64,000 nt of DNA, from contig OZ020516.1 in the NCBI GenBank assembly GCA_963971425.1, positions 15,612,593 through 15,676,592 on the forward strand, in the 5' to 3' direction. The DNA is from Bryoerythrophyllum caledonicum. Taxonomy: Eukaryota; Streptophyta; Bryopsida; Pottiales; Pottiaceae. Under the pieces are notes generated by a model. It saw only the letters and a list, made by a program, of their open reading frames with translations. It had not been told where the DNA came from and did no database searches. The translations under genes were made by a program, and so were the position numbers. Positions 1 to 11,155 of this stretch are shown in pieces. Each line of letters begins with the position of its first letter. Position 1 is the first letter of the stretch.

Positions 1-149
1 CACTTGGATTATGCAATGAATGCTACAAATGTGACATGTGCAAGTGGTTTTCTAGGTCTGATTTTTTGGATGGGCATGTTCCTGGCCTTCACATTTATAA
101 TTGTGTGCCTATTCAGTGCACGTCATGTATGTAGATTGAGCAAAATGGT

Positions 150-892
150 CTCATTGAGGTCTTTCTATTGTTGATAGAAAGCAGATAGAAGAAGCTACTT
201 TAGAGAAGTTGAGGAGGGGTGAAAGTACTAGAGACTTACAAGTATTCCAAAGTTTGGTTGCACAGTTTTGTAAGCAACATTTAAGTGAGTTTAGTGATGT
301 GAATTGCAGTTTTGGTGGCAGGCCACTAGTGTACAATAGAGTTGATTGCAGGGCTTGTGTGAGAGAAATCACTGTAGGTGACTTAGAAACTGCACACAAA
401 GTTGGAAATTACTTGAGAGAATAGCTTCATGTTGGTATGAGTGATAGTACTGTGAGGAGAGTGTTACGGAAGAATTGAGGGAAGAATGGATGACTCCGAG
501 TTGCCCTGGTATGAGGGAAGAATGGATCAGTACATGTACAGAGAAATTTTAGGGTGAGAATTGATTCATACATTGCATGCATACAATTTAGATCCTGCCA
601 ATTTGAACTTTCAATAGGATAATGACCCGAAACATACATCCAAGAGCTTCGTTGGTTGAATTTGCAAGAATTCACTCTTCTGAAGTGGCCAGCGCAATCT
701 CCAGACTTGAATCCGATCGAACACTTGTAGGCAACTTTAAAATGTCGGCTAAACCAATATGAGAGACCTCCCAAAGGAATGTTAGAATTGTGGGAGCATG
801 TTGAAGATTGTTGGGCTTTAATTACTCCCAATGAGTGTAAGAACTTGTATAGAAGCATGCCTAAGCGCATTGCACCTGTTATAGCTGCCTAG
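150..892 (+). pseudogene. Tc1-like (DD34E) transposase, decayed copy 1
   Basis: This is a broken DDE transposase of the Tc1/mariner superfamily, which would cut and paste its own element in the nucleus. Around 209-424 an N-terminal piece is open. At 606-640 the sequence reads FQ-stop-DNDPKHTSK, the second catalytic Asp block. At 686-735 it reads WPAQSPDLNPIEHL-stop, the block with the last catalytic Glu. The tail ends KRIAPVIAA at a TAG near 890. Two in-frame TAG codons (615-617 and 728-730) fall where Gln or His and Trp are usual. At least one frameshift lies between the catalytic blocks, near 645. No terminal inverted repeats were identified. It is certainly non-functional. Family assignment is firm from the motifs, but the exact ends are approximate. 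Confidence 0.8.
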
Positions 893-1742
893 GGTGGCTG
901 AACAAATTTTAGCTTTGTTCCAACTAGTGTTAAAAAAATTAAGTTTTGGACTAAACTTCATTTAACTTTTTTTCTGTTCATGCATACTTGTGTGTAATAG
1001 ACCTCAATCCCCATGGAAGTATGACAGATTGCAATGGTAATCCTATGGAATTTATGGTTTCAATTTTGGCGCATCCAATTTCCTTACATTGTTTGTTGAA
1101 TTTCAATATGTTGTGTTCGTACTCAGTTTTGGCAGTCACTGAACATCTTCGAGAAATCAAATCTTGTTTTGCTGTGCTTTTGCTATGGGCAGCAAACCCT
1201 ATAATTTTTTCACTTAGTAAAAAATTGTTATCAATCTCGCCTACGTGTGTTCATCTGTCCTACTGAAAGATAGGTCTATTTTAATTACTATGAGTTCTTG
1301 TGTATCTTGTTGTCAATTTGTAACATTTCTACGCCTTCAATTCTTTCCTTAGCAAGAAGAGAAGAAAAGGAAAAAGACTTTTCATTTCCATCTTCAACCA
1401 AAAGTTTTGAATTTAGAGTACCAAAAGAACATTCTAAAAAAAATGTTGATTTTATCCATAGATTTGAAGTAGAATAGATCAAATGCCAGAATTCAACTTC
1501 ACTTTGTGTCAAAATTTTACACTTGATCAAAGATTATTAACATGTTCACATGATGTTTGTTCTTTCTACACCAATTTTATGAGTTAGAAAGGGATGTAAT
1601 ATTTAAAGGCAATTGTGCAAGGAATGGAAGTTAAGAAATTGCCAAAGACACATATTAAAATTTTATTAACTTAATTTGTTATAGAATGTGAATCCACACA
1701 ATCAAAGCAAAGGTTTATGTCACATCTTGCAACATGAAAATA
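893..1742. other. No gene seen; AT-rich sequence
   Basis: No supported coding region. From about 1560 onward the sequence belongs to the AT-rich repeat family that resumes after the insertion at 1747-2877. Shared landmarks are a 'ttctacaccaatttt' block and a block ending in 'cacatctt' or 'cacatctc'. Confidence 0.5.
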
Positions 1743-1746
1743 TTAA

Positions 1747-2877
1747 CCCCTAAAGGACCATTTTCCTTTGGAGGACGTTTTTTTAATATTTTGGGCAGGT
1801 ACCTAAAATTCAAAAAAATTCAAAAATTATTGAAAGTTAGAAACTAGATAGTCCCTAATAAGAGCTTTGTAGAGATATTTTTATATATTTTTTGGATTCA
1901 TGGTTTTAAAGTTAATACCTCCCAAAGTCAAATTTGGGGACGATGGGCAGCCTGGGCAGCCTTGTCAACCATTGAAATACAAGTGTTAAAGAGGGGCAAT
2001 AAATAGAGGCACAAATGGTGGAGGAAGGGTGGGGCAGCCCAAATCACGGGTGGAAAGAAGACCTACAAAGATACCCTTCATTGGTCTACAAAATCCTTTT
2101 TTTAAAATATAAAAGGCTCCATGTAGACTGGGCCCACGAGCTGGCCGCAAGATCCCTGAGGCGACATGTGCGGTCCTACCACTTTTTCTTTTTTTTGGTG
2201 TGAACAAAAGTTTGAGTACCCTGACTTTTAGAGGGAGTGGGTGAGATGACGTGGCCCAACTTTTGATGAACAATCCCCATTTTCAAAGACTGGCCTACGA
2301 AAAATTCCTTGAATGATTCAATAAATTGTGTAAAATTAGATATTTTACTATTTTTACACAATCTTTTTGGTAAATTAGTGAAAAAAGAATGGCAAGTTTG
2401 AATCGTTGGGATTCTCAATTATGTAAAGTTTTATGCAACAAAAATTTCTACTCCATTTTTGTAGTCATTGTCACGTTTTTGTACCCCCATGCACATTACT
2501 ACTTATTTCAAGGTGTTTCACTCCTCGTTTTGACCTAAAATTTTGCAAACATATAGCTAACACAATGTGGATCATAATGGTAAAGGATTTGAGTTAGTTA
2601 GTGTAAAAATTCCAATATATGCTAAGTCAAAGTGGGTTGACCTTGCCAGGCAAGAGGGAAAAAAACTTTTTCTCCCACTTCAAATGCTATTATTAATCTT
2701 CATATCCGTACGGTGGATTGCAACCAAAAAAATATGGCATATGCGTATAGAAGTCTAGTTTAAGAACTTATGGTTGGAAGTCCAAAACTTTACTTCAAAT
2801 TTTGATTTTCTTGCTTCTTTTTGACAGTGGTAGTCTTGGATTGTTTTTGGATAAAAAATGTCTTGGCCCTTTAGGGG
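1747..2877. mobile_element. piggyBac-like non-autonomous element A, TTAA target duplication
   Basis: The 1,131-bp segment is flanked by TTAA on both sides (1743-1746 and 2878-2881). It begins CCCCTAAAGGACCA and ends TGGCCCTTTAGGGG, an inverted terminal repeat with one mismatch over 14 bp. TTAA target sites with ends beginning CCC are the signature of the piggyBac superfamily. No transposase ORF is present, so it would need one in trans. The interior is AT-rich. It resembles element F (38089-39190) in inverted order: both carry a run close to 'cactaattt', a word like 'gagaatccca', and a block with 'gggtacaaaa' or its complement. The flanks look like one repeat interrupted by the insertion. Confidence 0.75.
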
Positions 2878-2881
2878 TTAA

Positions 2882-4121
2882 ACAAGAAAAAAAGACATAA
2901 AATCTCAAATGTGTATGTGGAGACAAAAAATGTTTCTTGGTTCCTTCTTAAGGTAGTTGTAAATATCTTTGACTTACAATATTTTTTCATTTATTTATAT
3001 TTCTATACAACATATTTATTCATTTATTTATATTTCTATACAAAATAAGATCAGTTGCTTGTATTGAAAATTGCTATGGTAATAGAAGAGTGTAGCAAAA
3101 CTTTTGGACCTACTTAGAGTTGAGTAAAATGCATTTAAAATAATATAATATGTTTTAGAAGTCTACAGGATTGGAATTTGTTATAGTTTCACAAACCTAT
3201 TAGCACGGTGTATCTTCAGAAATATTTTACTAATTTGTCATCAAAATTGAAATCATAGTAATCTACTAGAATTGTGGAAGATCACTTAAAGCAAATAACA
3301 GTTCAAAACTGTTGATTCTAGTATAAAGAGTAGAGAAAAAATTTTAATTTTATTTCTAATTTTAATAAGACTTTCTCAAATAACATGCTCACAAAATCCC
3401 ATAAACTTGCCTCGATTGAAAGATTATAGTGTTTGAAGTAGAGGAAAATTTCATTTTCTTCACTTGATATCAAATTTTTGCACTACACAATGTCTAAATT
3501 TTATTCTATCATGTTGACCATGATATTACTTTCTTGGACACCAATTTTCAGAGGTAGAAAATGGGTGTAGCATATTCAAAGAACTATGCAATGAGTGGAG
3601 CTTCAAAATTTACCAATACCCATTTTTTTCTTTTGTAAACTAAATATGTTTTAGAATTGGAATCCAAACGGTCAATAAGAATGTCTTTGCCACATCTCGT
3701 AGTAGGAAGATTAAAAAGTAAAAATAAATAAGATCTCTAATTTTTATGTGGAAAAGAAGAAGGTTTTTTGGTGCCTTGCCTCACAATGTGTGAAAATGTT
3801 TGACTTGAGTTAAGATGTTTTTTACACTGAAGACAATTTATTTTTTTGACAATATCAAAGAAAATAATATCATGTGAATAAAAAATCTTAGTGTCTATAG
3901 AAACTTGTAGGAAAAAATCTGGAGCTATCCACAATCTCCACTTTTTCATTAAAAGTAGTATAATTTTTTCAATGTAGAGGTTCAATTTGGAAAATAATTA
4001 TCCTAAAGAAGCTACTATGCTGCATCTATATAAGAAAATTCAGAAAATCATCATTGAATTTGAGAACGCAGAACGTGTCCAAAATGGAAAATGTCCTCCC
4101 TGGAGAAATGGTCCTTTAGGG
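2882..4121. repeat. AT-rich dispersed repeat ending in a TTAA-type terminus
   Basis: This AT-rich block contains the complement of words seen at 26.6-27.3, 29.7-30.4 and 31.0-31.7 kb, for example 'aatgtgtgaaaatgtttgac' near 3786 and 'gaaggttttttggtgcc' near 3759. It ends CCTTTAGGG followed by TTAA at 4122-4125. The inverse of that end resembles the left end of element A. Its opposite terminus was not found, so it is probably an old, eroded piggyBac-like copy in minus orientation. No coding potential is seen. Confidence 0.5.
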
Positions 4122-4125
4122 TTAA

Positions 4126-5214
4126 ATTCTCAAACGTCAGAAGGTGCCATTGATGGCCACTACGACGTATCCTCGGCTATACAGGCCGTATTGCCGGTAT
4201 CGGAGGCCAAATTGGATGCATCTATTTATTCTTTGGCGCAACATCAACCTCACGACATTCTTCTTTGGTGAAATAAGAATTTTGAAATAAGCTTGCCATC
4301 ATTGACTCATAAAATCATGCCTTATCAAATTCCATACCAACCAATCCATGAAAAACGCTCTGAAGCAACTTTTTTTTGGAATTAAAATATCCTTTTATAA
4401 GATGCAATATTTGCAACACTATAGAACTAGACACGTGGCTACACATCCTACTTAAATCTCAACAACATATATATTTCCTATTTGTTAAAAGACACAAACA
4501 ATGCGATTTGAAAATCAAAAGACTACTTGTATGCAAATCTTGATGCTAGTATGCTAGTATGCTTCAATCACATAAATGCTAGTATCTTCATCAATAATCT
4601 ATAAGAAAACATAGTCCCAACTTGTTTATTACCTTGTAAAGAGGGGTGACACCCAAATTGGCGCCTTGTGCAATTCCAGGGATAGTGTCCACACTGTTGC
4701 AAACTTTGACACCTTCCGAGGGATGAAAAGTTGTTATTTTACCAGTAGATTTTAGTCAAAAAATCATCTTCATGTTGAGAACATGTGTACCAAATTTCCA
4801 GGCAAAGGAAATTTATACGAAAAAAGGTACTCAAGATTTACCAATAAGGTGTAGTTGTAAGAAAAGTTTCATAGCTGCCAATTTGGACACCCTCCCAAGG
4901 ATTAAAGATTTTTTTTTTCTTATGGAATTTTTGGAGTGGAAAGTTAGAAATACCTTTATATTAATTACACGTGTGAAAAAATTCAAGTCCAAAAGACCCA
5001 CAAAAAAATGATATTCCAAATCTACCATCAGGTGCAATTGTGAGAAACAAAGGGGAAAATTGTTTCACAACTTCCAACTTTGACAGCCTCTGTAGGGTTG
5101 AGAATTTGTTATTTCAACATGAAAGTTTTGTCACAAGATTGTTGTTATGTCGATAAAATGTGTGAAAATTCTCAAGGCCAAAAGCTACCACAAAAATAGT
5201 TATTCAAAATCTAC
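4126..5214. other. No gene seen; terminus-like word shared with 10.5 kb
   Basis: No supported coding region. Just after the TTAA at 4122, a ~28-bp stretch reading 'aaacgtcagaaggtgccatt' and onward recurs at 10508 with one or two differences, also next to a TTAA. It is probably another element end. The small open frames here are AT-rich noise. Confidence 0.4.
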
Positions 5215-6310
5215 CAACGTGTATGTCCTCCATTAGCGTCAATCACTGCTTGTAACTTAGAGGCCATAGAATGACATCATTGAAGGAGCTTTGTATCACT
5301 AACTTACTTCCACTCTCTTTCAAGAACTTTCTTTAATGCATCTATGTTTCTAGGACATGCCTTGCGACGTTGTATTGCATCTTTTAGAATCTTCCACATG
5401 TTCTTAATTGGATTGAGATTGGGAGAGTTTAAAGGCCAACTGGGTTTCTCAAGAGGACGCATTTGTCTCCATTCTTCACATATATTGTTGCGATGGACGG
5501 ATGCGCCATCTTCCATGAGCACTGCATGTGGAACTTTATCCATGAAATGAGATAATTCCCCTTAACACCATATTCATTATATTGGGAGATTTCCATGATT
5601 TTGATCTAGTGCACATTCAGCTCTACTCGAGCTGAATGTGCATAGTGGGTACATTTTAGAGCTCAAGAGCAACATACATATTAAATTGGGAGGCTCACAA
5701 TCTCCCAATATAATGAATATGGTGTTCCTTCGTAAACCACTTCCACGAAATCCTTTGCAGAACGTCATTTTTAAAGCATAAAAACAAGTTTTGACTCTTT
5801 CCCTCCGACAAATGCGCCCCAAATCATCAAAGAAGTCCGTCCTCTTTTAAAAATAGAAACTATACAATTTGATGAATAACACTCATATGCAGTTCTCCAA
5901 ACATAAATTTGTCTTGAATTTTTTCCAATTTCAAAGGTAGATTAATCTGTCTAAAAAATACGCTCTCAATCTTCTGCGCTCCATCTACTGTACTTCTGAG
6001 CAAAAGCTAGCCTTTTAATATGATATATGTGACGAGGTGTCAAAAAAGGTTTTTTAGCTTCAATTCGATTGAAAATGCAACTTCTATGTAAGAGCCTTTG
6101 AATGGTACGTCCGCATACTGGAGTATGGTATATACTGGCAATCTCTAATATTGACGCGTAACAATTATTTTTGGAGTAATGCAAAACACCATGCACATTT
6201 CTATCACTAAGTTTTGTAGTGTGACTTCCACCACAAGGTTCATGCTTGTAAGTTCCATCTTCTCTAAATTTTTCACCAACTTCTAAATTGTTCTAATGGA
6301 ATCACTGATA
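5215..6310 (-). pseudogene. Tc1-like transposase, decayed copy 2
   Basis: A minus-strand Tc1-like transposase relic. The N-terminal helix-turn-helix part lies at about 6196-5966 and includes the words GRTIQRLLHRS and KKPFLTPRHI. The C-terminal catalytic part lies at 5543-5304 and includes LMEDGASVHRN (second Asp) and SPNLNPIKNMWKILK, where Asn-Pro-Ile-Lys replaces the usual NPIE. Loss of that Glu would kill catalysis. The middle (5564-5726) is replaced or disrupted by an inverted repeat. Frames change several times. It belongs to a different subfamily from copies 1 and 3, judging by the divergent motif sequences. The element ends are unknown. Confidence 0.75.
5564..5726. repeat. Nested inverted repeat inside the Tc1-like relic
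   Basis: A perfect 28-bp inverted repeat (5564-5591 against 5699-5726) flanks a spacer. The spacer itself carries a perfect 13-bp hairpin (5611-5623 against 5629-5641, 5-nt loop TACTC). The right arm reads as part of the transposase, so the left arm is probably a local inverted copy made during repair or replication slippage. Confidence 0.85.
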
Positions 6311-7300
6311 GTAAATGCAATTTGAACTTGAGTGCTCCCTTTCTCACTCACACCTATTATATGTCACAAATTTCATTTGAAATCGCCATCTAAAATATGT
6401 GGGACTTTCTTTTATTAGATTAAAAAAACCTTAAACTCTCATTAACAACTTTAACGATCTGATTCAGAATTAGTCACTCAACAATAGTCACTCAATCACA
6501 TCACTTAGTCCATTACGTCGTGTAAAGAAAGATTGATAACCACAACAGATTGAAAGTCCTAACCAACATCAAGTAAATCTAAAACATACATTAAAACAAG
6601 TATACGTAGTACACCCTCAAGGAATAAGTAGCGAATCACTTGGGTAGTCAAGCGTCTTGCAGGTCCAATAGCTCCTAGGTTGGGCCTACCCATGCAAGCT
6701 AAAGCTCCTCCATAGTACCCTAAGTTCTCAATCTATATCTACAGTGATCTACAAATACTACAAGTTTTTACGCTTGATAAATATTTTTATCAACAATATT
6801 GTACTTTCAAATTATTGTACGCCGTGGTCACTTTTAGACACTAGGCACCAAATTAAGTATTTTTCTAAATCGTAGTGATTTGGACATAATGAGTATCACC
6901 TAGGTATAACAAGGGTATCAGGTTGGCATGGCATGGGTATCATCTAAACAAATCTCTTGAAATTTCCAATCTTTTGGACATTCTCCATTTTGAAATAATT
7001 ATGTACAAAAATGACCACTGCGTAGGGTATATAGTACCACTACACTAAACATAAATTTTGATGTAGTGTTCATAAGTTTCTACGTGTTAGTGTGCATGAA
7101 GTTTGAGAGGGTTTCCGGTCGAGGGTTTCAAATTGTGGGCTTGAGGACTTCAAGGATTTAGGTATATGTGGATTAAGGGCTTAGATCAAAATGTGGTCAA
7201 TGTATGTATCCTTGAAATGCCTTGCAATTGCTCAACCCAAACACATCATACACAATGTCTTTGTCAACGGGGGCCATATACATGCTCAAAGCTATTGCAC
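6311..7300. other. No gene seen
   Basis: No supported coding sequence. Around 6895-6955 there are three 'gtatca' words ('gtatcacc', 'gggtatcagg', 'gggtatcatc'), a motif that recurs in clusters at 27.7, 43.6 and 48.0 kb. Confidence 0.4.
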
Positions 7301-7303
7301 TTT

Positions 7304-7703
7304 CTTGCACCGTCCATAGCCGTCCATACCTTCTTATCTTATCTTATCTCTAAACACTAGTCTACAAGCGGGTCCATATCAGCAAAATTCTTGCATCGTC
7401 CATAGCCGTCCATACCACTTATCTTGTCTTCACTCTAATCACTAGTCTACAAGCGGGTCCATATCAGCAAAATTCTTGCACCGTCCATAGCCGTCCATAC
7501 TACTTATCTTGTCTTCACTCTAAACACTAGTGTACAAGCGGCTCCATATCAGCAAAATTCTTGCACCGTCCATAGCCGTCCATACCACTTATCTTGTCTT
7601 CACTCTAAACACTAGTCTACAAGTGGCTCCATATCAGCAAAATTCTCGCACCGTCCATAGCCGTCCATACCACTTATCTTGTCTCCATATCAGCAAAATT
7701 CAA
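7304..7703. repeat. 85-bp tandem repeat array
   Basis: A unit of 85 bp recurs with exact spacing. The word 'ctacaagcg' or a close variant falls at 7362, 7447, 7532 and 7617, with partial units on both sides. Each unit contains 'caccgtccatagccgtccat', itself a doubled 'ccgtccat'. Units differ by only a few bases, so the array is fairly young. Open frames over it are products of the repeat, not genes. The function is unknown. Confidence 0.9.
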
Positions 7704-8430
7704 CGTTTTATCAAGTAATGTCACATCAATTTGTCCTTGGAATTGCAGTATCTATGGCATGGTCTCTCACGAGCTCCAAATGTATGCTTTGGTCTCCGGA
7801 TGTACATGAATGATGATACAATTTCATGATATCCTCGACTTCTCATCCTCATTCTCCTAGTTCATACAGATGTTGTCCAACCGTAAATTCTCCCACCCAT
7901 TAATATCACCAATGCTCAAGAGGCGTTGCATCTTCTCGGGGTTGCTTATCTTGATCCGATTAGATGCACCTTGCACATTTTCTACCTTGTATTGCACATT
8001 TTCTACCTTGTATTGCACGTTGCCCCACAAATGCAAGACTGCCACTTTGATGCCAATAGCCACACCAATAGAACCCACTTTGTACACATACTAAGGCTGG
8101 CATACACGTTGCCCCATGGCTGTTTCTAGAAATCTACAGTGGTAAGCAGAAACAGTTGTATACAATTGTATAAGATAAGCTTTTTTAGAAAATCAGCTAC
8201 CAAATCTACTCGAAAAATAGCAAGAACACGACCACAAGAGCGTATAGTTGCAACAAGCATAAATAACATAGTTTTCAATGAAAATATGAACTAGAAAAAC
8301 ACAATAATTTAAGTGTGCAACAAGCCTATACGATTCTTTAACTCAAACTGATTTTTATTGCATATCAACCATAGAAAACAAGAACTGTAGATTACATAAC
8401 ACCTTTACAACTCATTGATTCAACTCATAA
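7704..8430. other. No gene seen; short tandem repeat near 7970
   Basis: A ~20-bp unit ('cattttctaccttgtattgc') occurs twice in tandem at about 7976-8015. Small open frames on both strands cover it, but none has a recognisable protein feature. Confidence 0.4.
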
Positions 8431-8433
8431 GCA

Positions 8434-9480
8434 CTCACAAACACTACCACCATGTGTAGCCACCTCCTGCTTGGTAGACATCAAAAGCTCTTTGAGGCAT
8501 AGAGCGTATTGACTTCTTAACAACATTATGCTCTATGTTGTACCAAATTTCTTGTATCTTCTCCCATAAGTCACTTTTACTAGTGGGTTTCTTCTAAAAC
8601 CCTCTCAGACAATAATCTATTTCATTTTGAAGGTATTCTATTGGATTGAGGTCAAGTGATTGTGGAGGGTGCCCAATAAGCTGAAATTTTTTAGCTCGCA
8701 ACCAATTTACAACATAATGTGCAGTATGCTTTGGGTCATTATCATGTTGGAAAATAACATAATCATCTTTTAAATCTTGCATTTGTATAGTGCCCGTTAG
8801 TTTCGTCTCTAAAATGTTGCGATATATATTTATCCATCTTCCCTTGAAACAGATGAAGCTTGCCAATTCCTTCCCAACTCATACAACCCCATATTATTAT
8901 GCTTCCTCCTCCATGTTTGACGGTAGATTGCACATGTTGATCTAAAAGACCTGTTCCACCCTCTCTCCAATGATATTGACGCCCATCTAAGCCAAAAAGA
9001 TTGAATTTGGGCTCATAAGATAAATGACATGAGCCCAAAACTCCCAAAGAATGCTTGCACTTCTTTGCCCATTGCAAACGACATCCTCAATGAATCTTTG
9101 TCACAAGTGGCTTCTTTGTCTTTACAAATGCTCTTAATCCTTGCCTACAAAGACTCTTTTTAACCGTATCATCACTCAATTGTATGCCCTCAAATCATAA
9201 CGCTGGTCCTATAGTTGTTGTTGTACTAGTTTATTGATCATAAAACCTTCTTATTGTCATTGTCACCACCTTTATTAAGAATTTTAGGTCTACCGGGTGA
9301 AGTTTTGTCTGTCAGGCTCCCTCTCTCACAAAACCTTCGTACCATGTCATAACAAGTGCTTCAAGGAATGCCCAAAATGCTAAAATCTTGCCATAGAAGT
9401 TGCCTCGCTTATACATCTCAAGAACTACCCTCAGCTGATTCTCGGACTTTCTAAGAGCCTTAGCAAATCACCAAAGGCTT
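8434..9480 (-). pseudogene. Tc1-like transposase, decayed copy 3
   Basis: A minus-strand Tc1-like relic and the best preserved of the three. Reading from high to low coordinates: a helix-turn-helix region with SPGRPKI near 9290, the 'GRPR-like' linker word; then [14 protein letters not shown] near 9000; [19 protein letters not shown] near 8890; FQHDNDPKHTAHYV near 8740 (second Asp); and QSLDLNPIEYL near 8660 (final Glu). A frameshift lies between 8763 and 8866, where two frames overlap. Further changes are present near both ends. It would have been an ordinary cut-and-paste transposase of about 340 aa. Confidence 0.85.
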
Positions 9481-9548
9481 CTCCAAATCTTACAAAAAAA
9501 ATCCAATACAGTAAGCCTCACAAGTGCATTTGTATTTGAGAAGATTGT

Positions 9549-9585
9549 GATGTGCACAACTTATATGCATTTTAAGTTGTACACA
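9549..9585. repeat. Short inverted repeat (hairpin)
   Basis: TGTGCACAACTTA and TAAGTTGTACACA form an almost perfect 13-bp stem with one mismatch around an 11-nt loop. It could be a small hairpin element or a chance remnant. Confidence 0.6.
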
Positions 9586-9977
9586 TCTCTTCATGTATAA
9601 TTCTCTACAAGTAGCAAATTTTGAGGGTGTCAATGTTAAGTAGGTGCCATGTGGTGTACTAATTAAAACTGGCCCAAAAATCTCTTACCAACCCACCAAC
9701 TACGCTATAGTCTATAGAAATTGGAGAGATGCTTCACTATCCAAAAACTTATCTTTGCTACTATACTTGCAAGAACTTTAACATCTTGTAGCCTAACCCT
9801 AATTGATAGATTATCAAATTCAAACTTTAAAAGCTAGTATCCATCTTGGTTTTAGAAGATAACTATAAGTTTTAAAAGATGACTATAAGTTTTAAAAGGA
9901 TGAGAAGATAGAAGATTTGAGCATCACCCTCATTACGCCAATAACATCATTTGAAAGATAACATCATTTTTAGATAA

Positions 9978-10205
9978 GACCTAACAATTGGCAATGATAA
10001 CAATCTACACATTGAGATATAAAGCTTACACTTAGACTTTGGTTGAAATCTAAGACTATCAATGTGTTGAGGGACTCCTTCAACACAAGGTCATTTGAAG
10101 GTTTGAACATCACCCACACGGTGCCAGATTCTCTTAGACTTCAGCCAAAGTCTAAGTCTAAGCTTCATATCCCCATGTGTATCTGATTGTTAAGCCATCT
10201 ACAAT
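9978..10205. mobile_element. Hairpin (foldback) element, MITE-like
   Basis: Two arms of about 70-80 bp face each other. The best-matched core, 10022-10055 against 10132-10165, differs at only a few of 34 positions and begins AAGCTTA. There is no ORF. The long arms relative to the total length suggest a foldback-type MITE. A target duplication was not identified. Confidence 0.6.
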
Positions 10206-10272
10206 CTTAAGGATTGTTAAGATTGTGATTCGTGCAGTCTTCAAGTCATGTTTCATCATGTACTATTAAATT

Positions 10273-10388
10273 TTAGGCACCACTCCTTCCGAGATTATAC
10301 AAATAAATCTAGTTGTCAAATTAATGTACTCGTCAACTAGATTTATTTGCATAATCTACATGACTAATAGACTTTAACATTGCCTAAA
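10273..10388. mobile_element. Small inverted-repeat element
   Basis: Outer ends TTTAGGCA and TGCCTAAA enclose a perfect 16-bp inverted repeat (10300-10315 against 10334-10349). The interior is about 116 bp with no coding potential. It is a MITE-sized hairpin. Confidence 0.6.
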
Positions 10389-11155
10389 GTGGGCCTGAGA
10401 ACTTGCAAGTTTTTCATGGTATGGTAAGGTAGAGGACACTATTTCCGTTAGTTTAGGTCATGCAACATACTTGTGATGATGATCTTCACAAACCAAAATT
10501 AACCCTTAAACGTCAGAAGGTGCCATTGGTGGCCACAGTATTCTACTTGTATAATGTCATATGTGGACATGACAAGGTTAAAATATTGAAGTGACCTCCA
10601 AATGAAAGATGTTAGTTGAAGAATTTTCATTCCAAAGGTGTTAACCACACCTTTTAAACCGTGTGACTTCATTGACACACATCTATTTAGTCCAATTTGG
10701 TTTTCAGCTCATCTAGAAACTATCCCTCTCAAAGATTAGTATTAAATGAAATGCCACACATTGATTCTAGAATGTTATTACAATAATCCTCTACATGTAT
10801 TTATACAGTCTATGAAGAACACAAGGACTTTTGCCAAATCAGGAAAGCATCAGAAAGTGATAACATATTTCAATGTCCAAATCGGGACTACTCAGTCAAA
10901 AAAGGGCATGTATATTACAATAAACATACATAGAACAAGCTTGTAAAAATCTATGACCTCACATAATGTACACTCTCAGTCCAAATATGTAGTATATGTC
11001 ACAAACAGTCTCTAAACCTCTGATTTGTGGACGTATCTGCCAGTTCAAAAATGCAGAGGCTTGGACGTGATCCTTGCTTATCACGGTTCCAACACTCGAG
11101 ATAAGGCAAAAAAAAATATGTATGTATGTATTCCCCCCAAAAAATGAAAGCCAAC
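10389..11155. other. No gene seen; probable 3' flank of the next gene
   Basis: Position 10499-10502 is a TTAA followed by CCCTTAAACGTCAGAAGG, a piggyBac-like left end with no right end found. The rest is AT-rich. Part of it may be the 3' UTR of the minus-strand gene that ends at 11156. Confidence 0.35.

Noticed and set aside
7304..7703. CRISPR-like regular spacing
   Set aside because: The whole 85-bp unit repeats, with no unique spacers, in a eukaryotic context. It is an ordinary tandem repeat.
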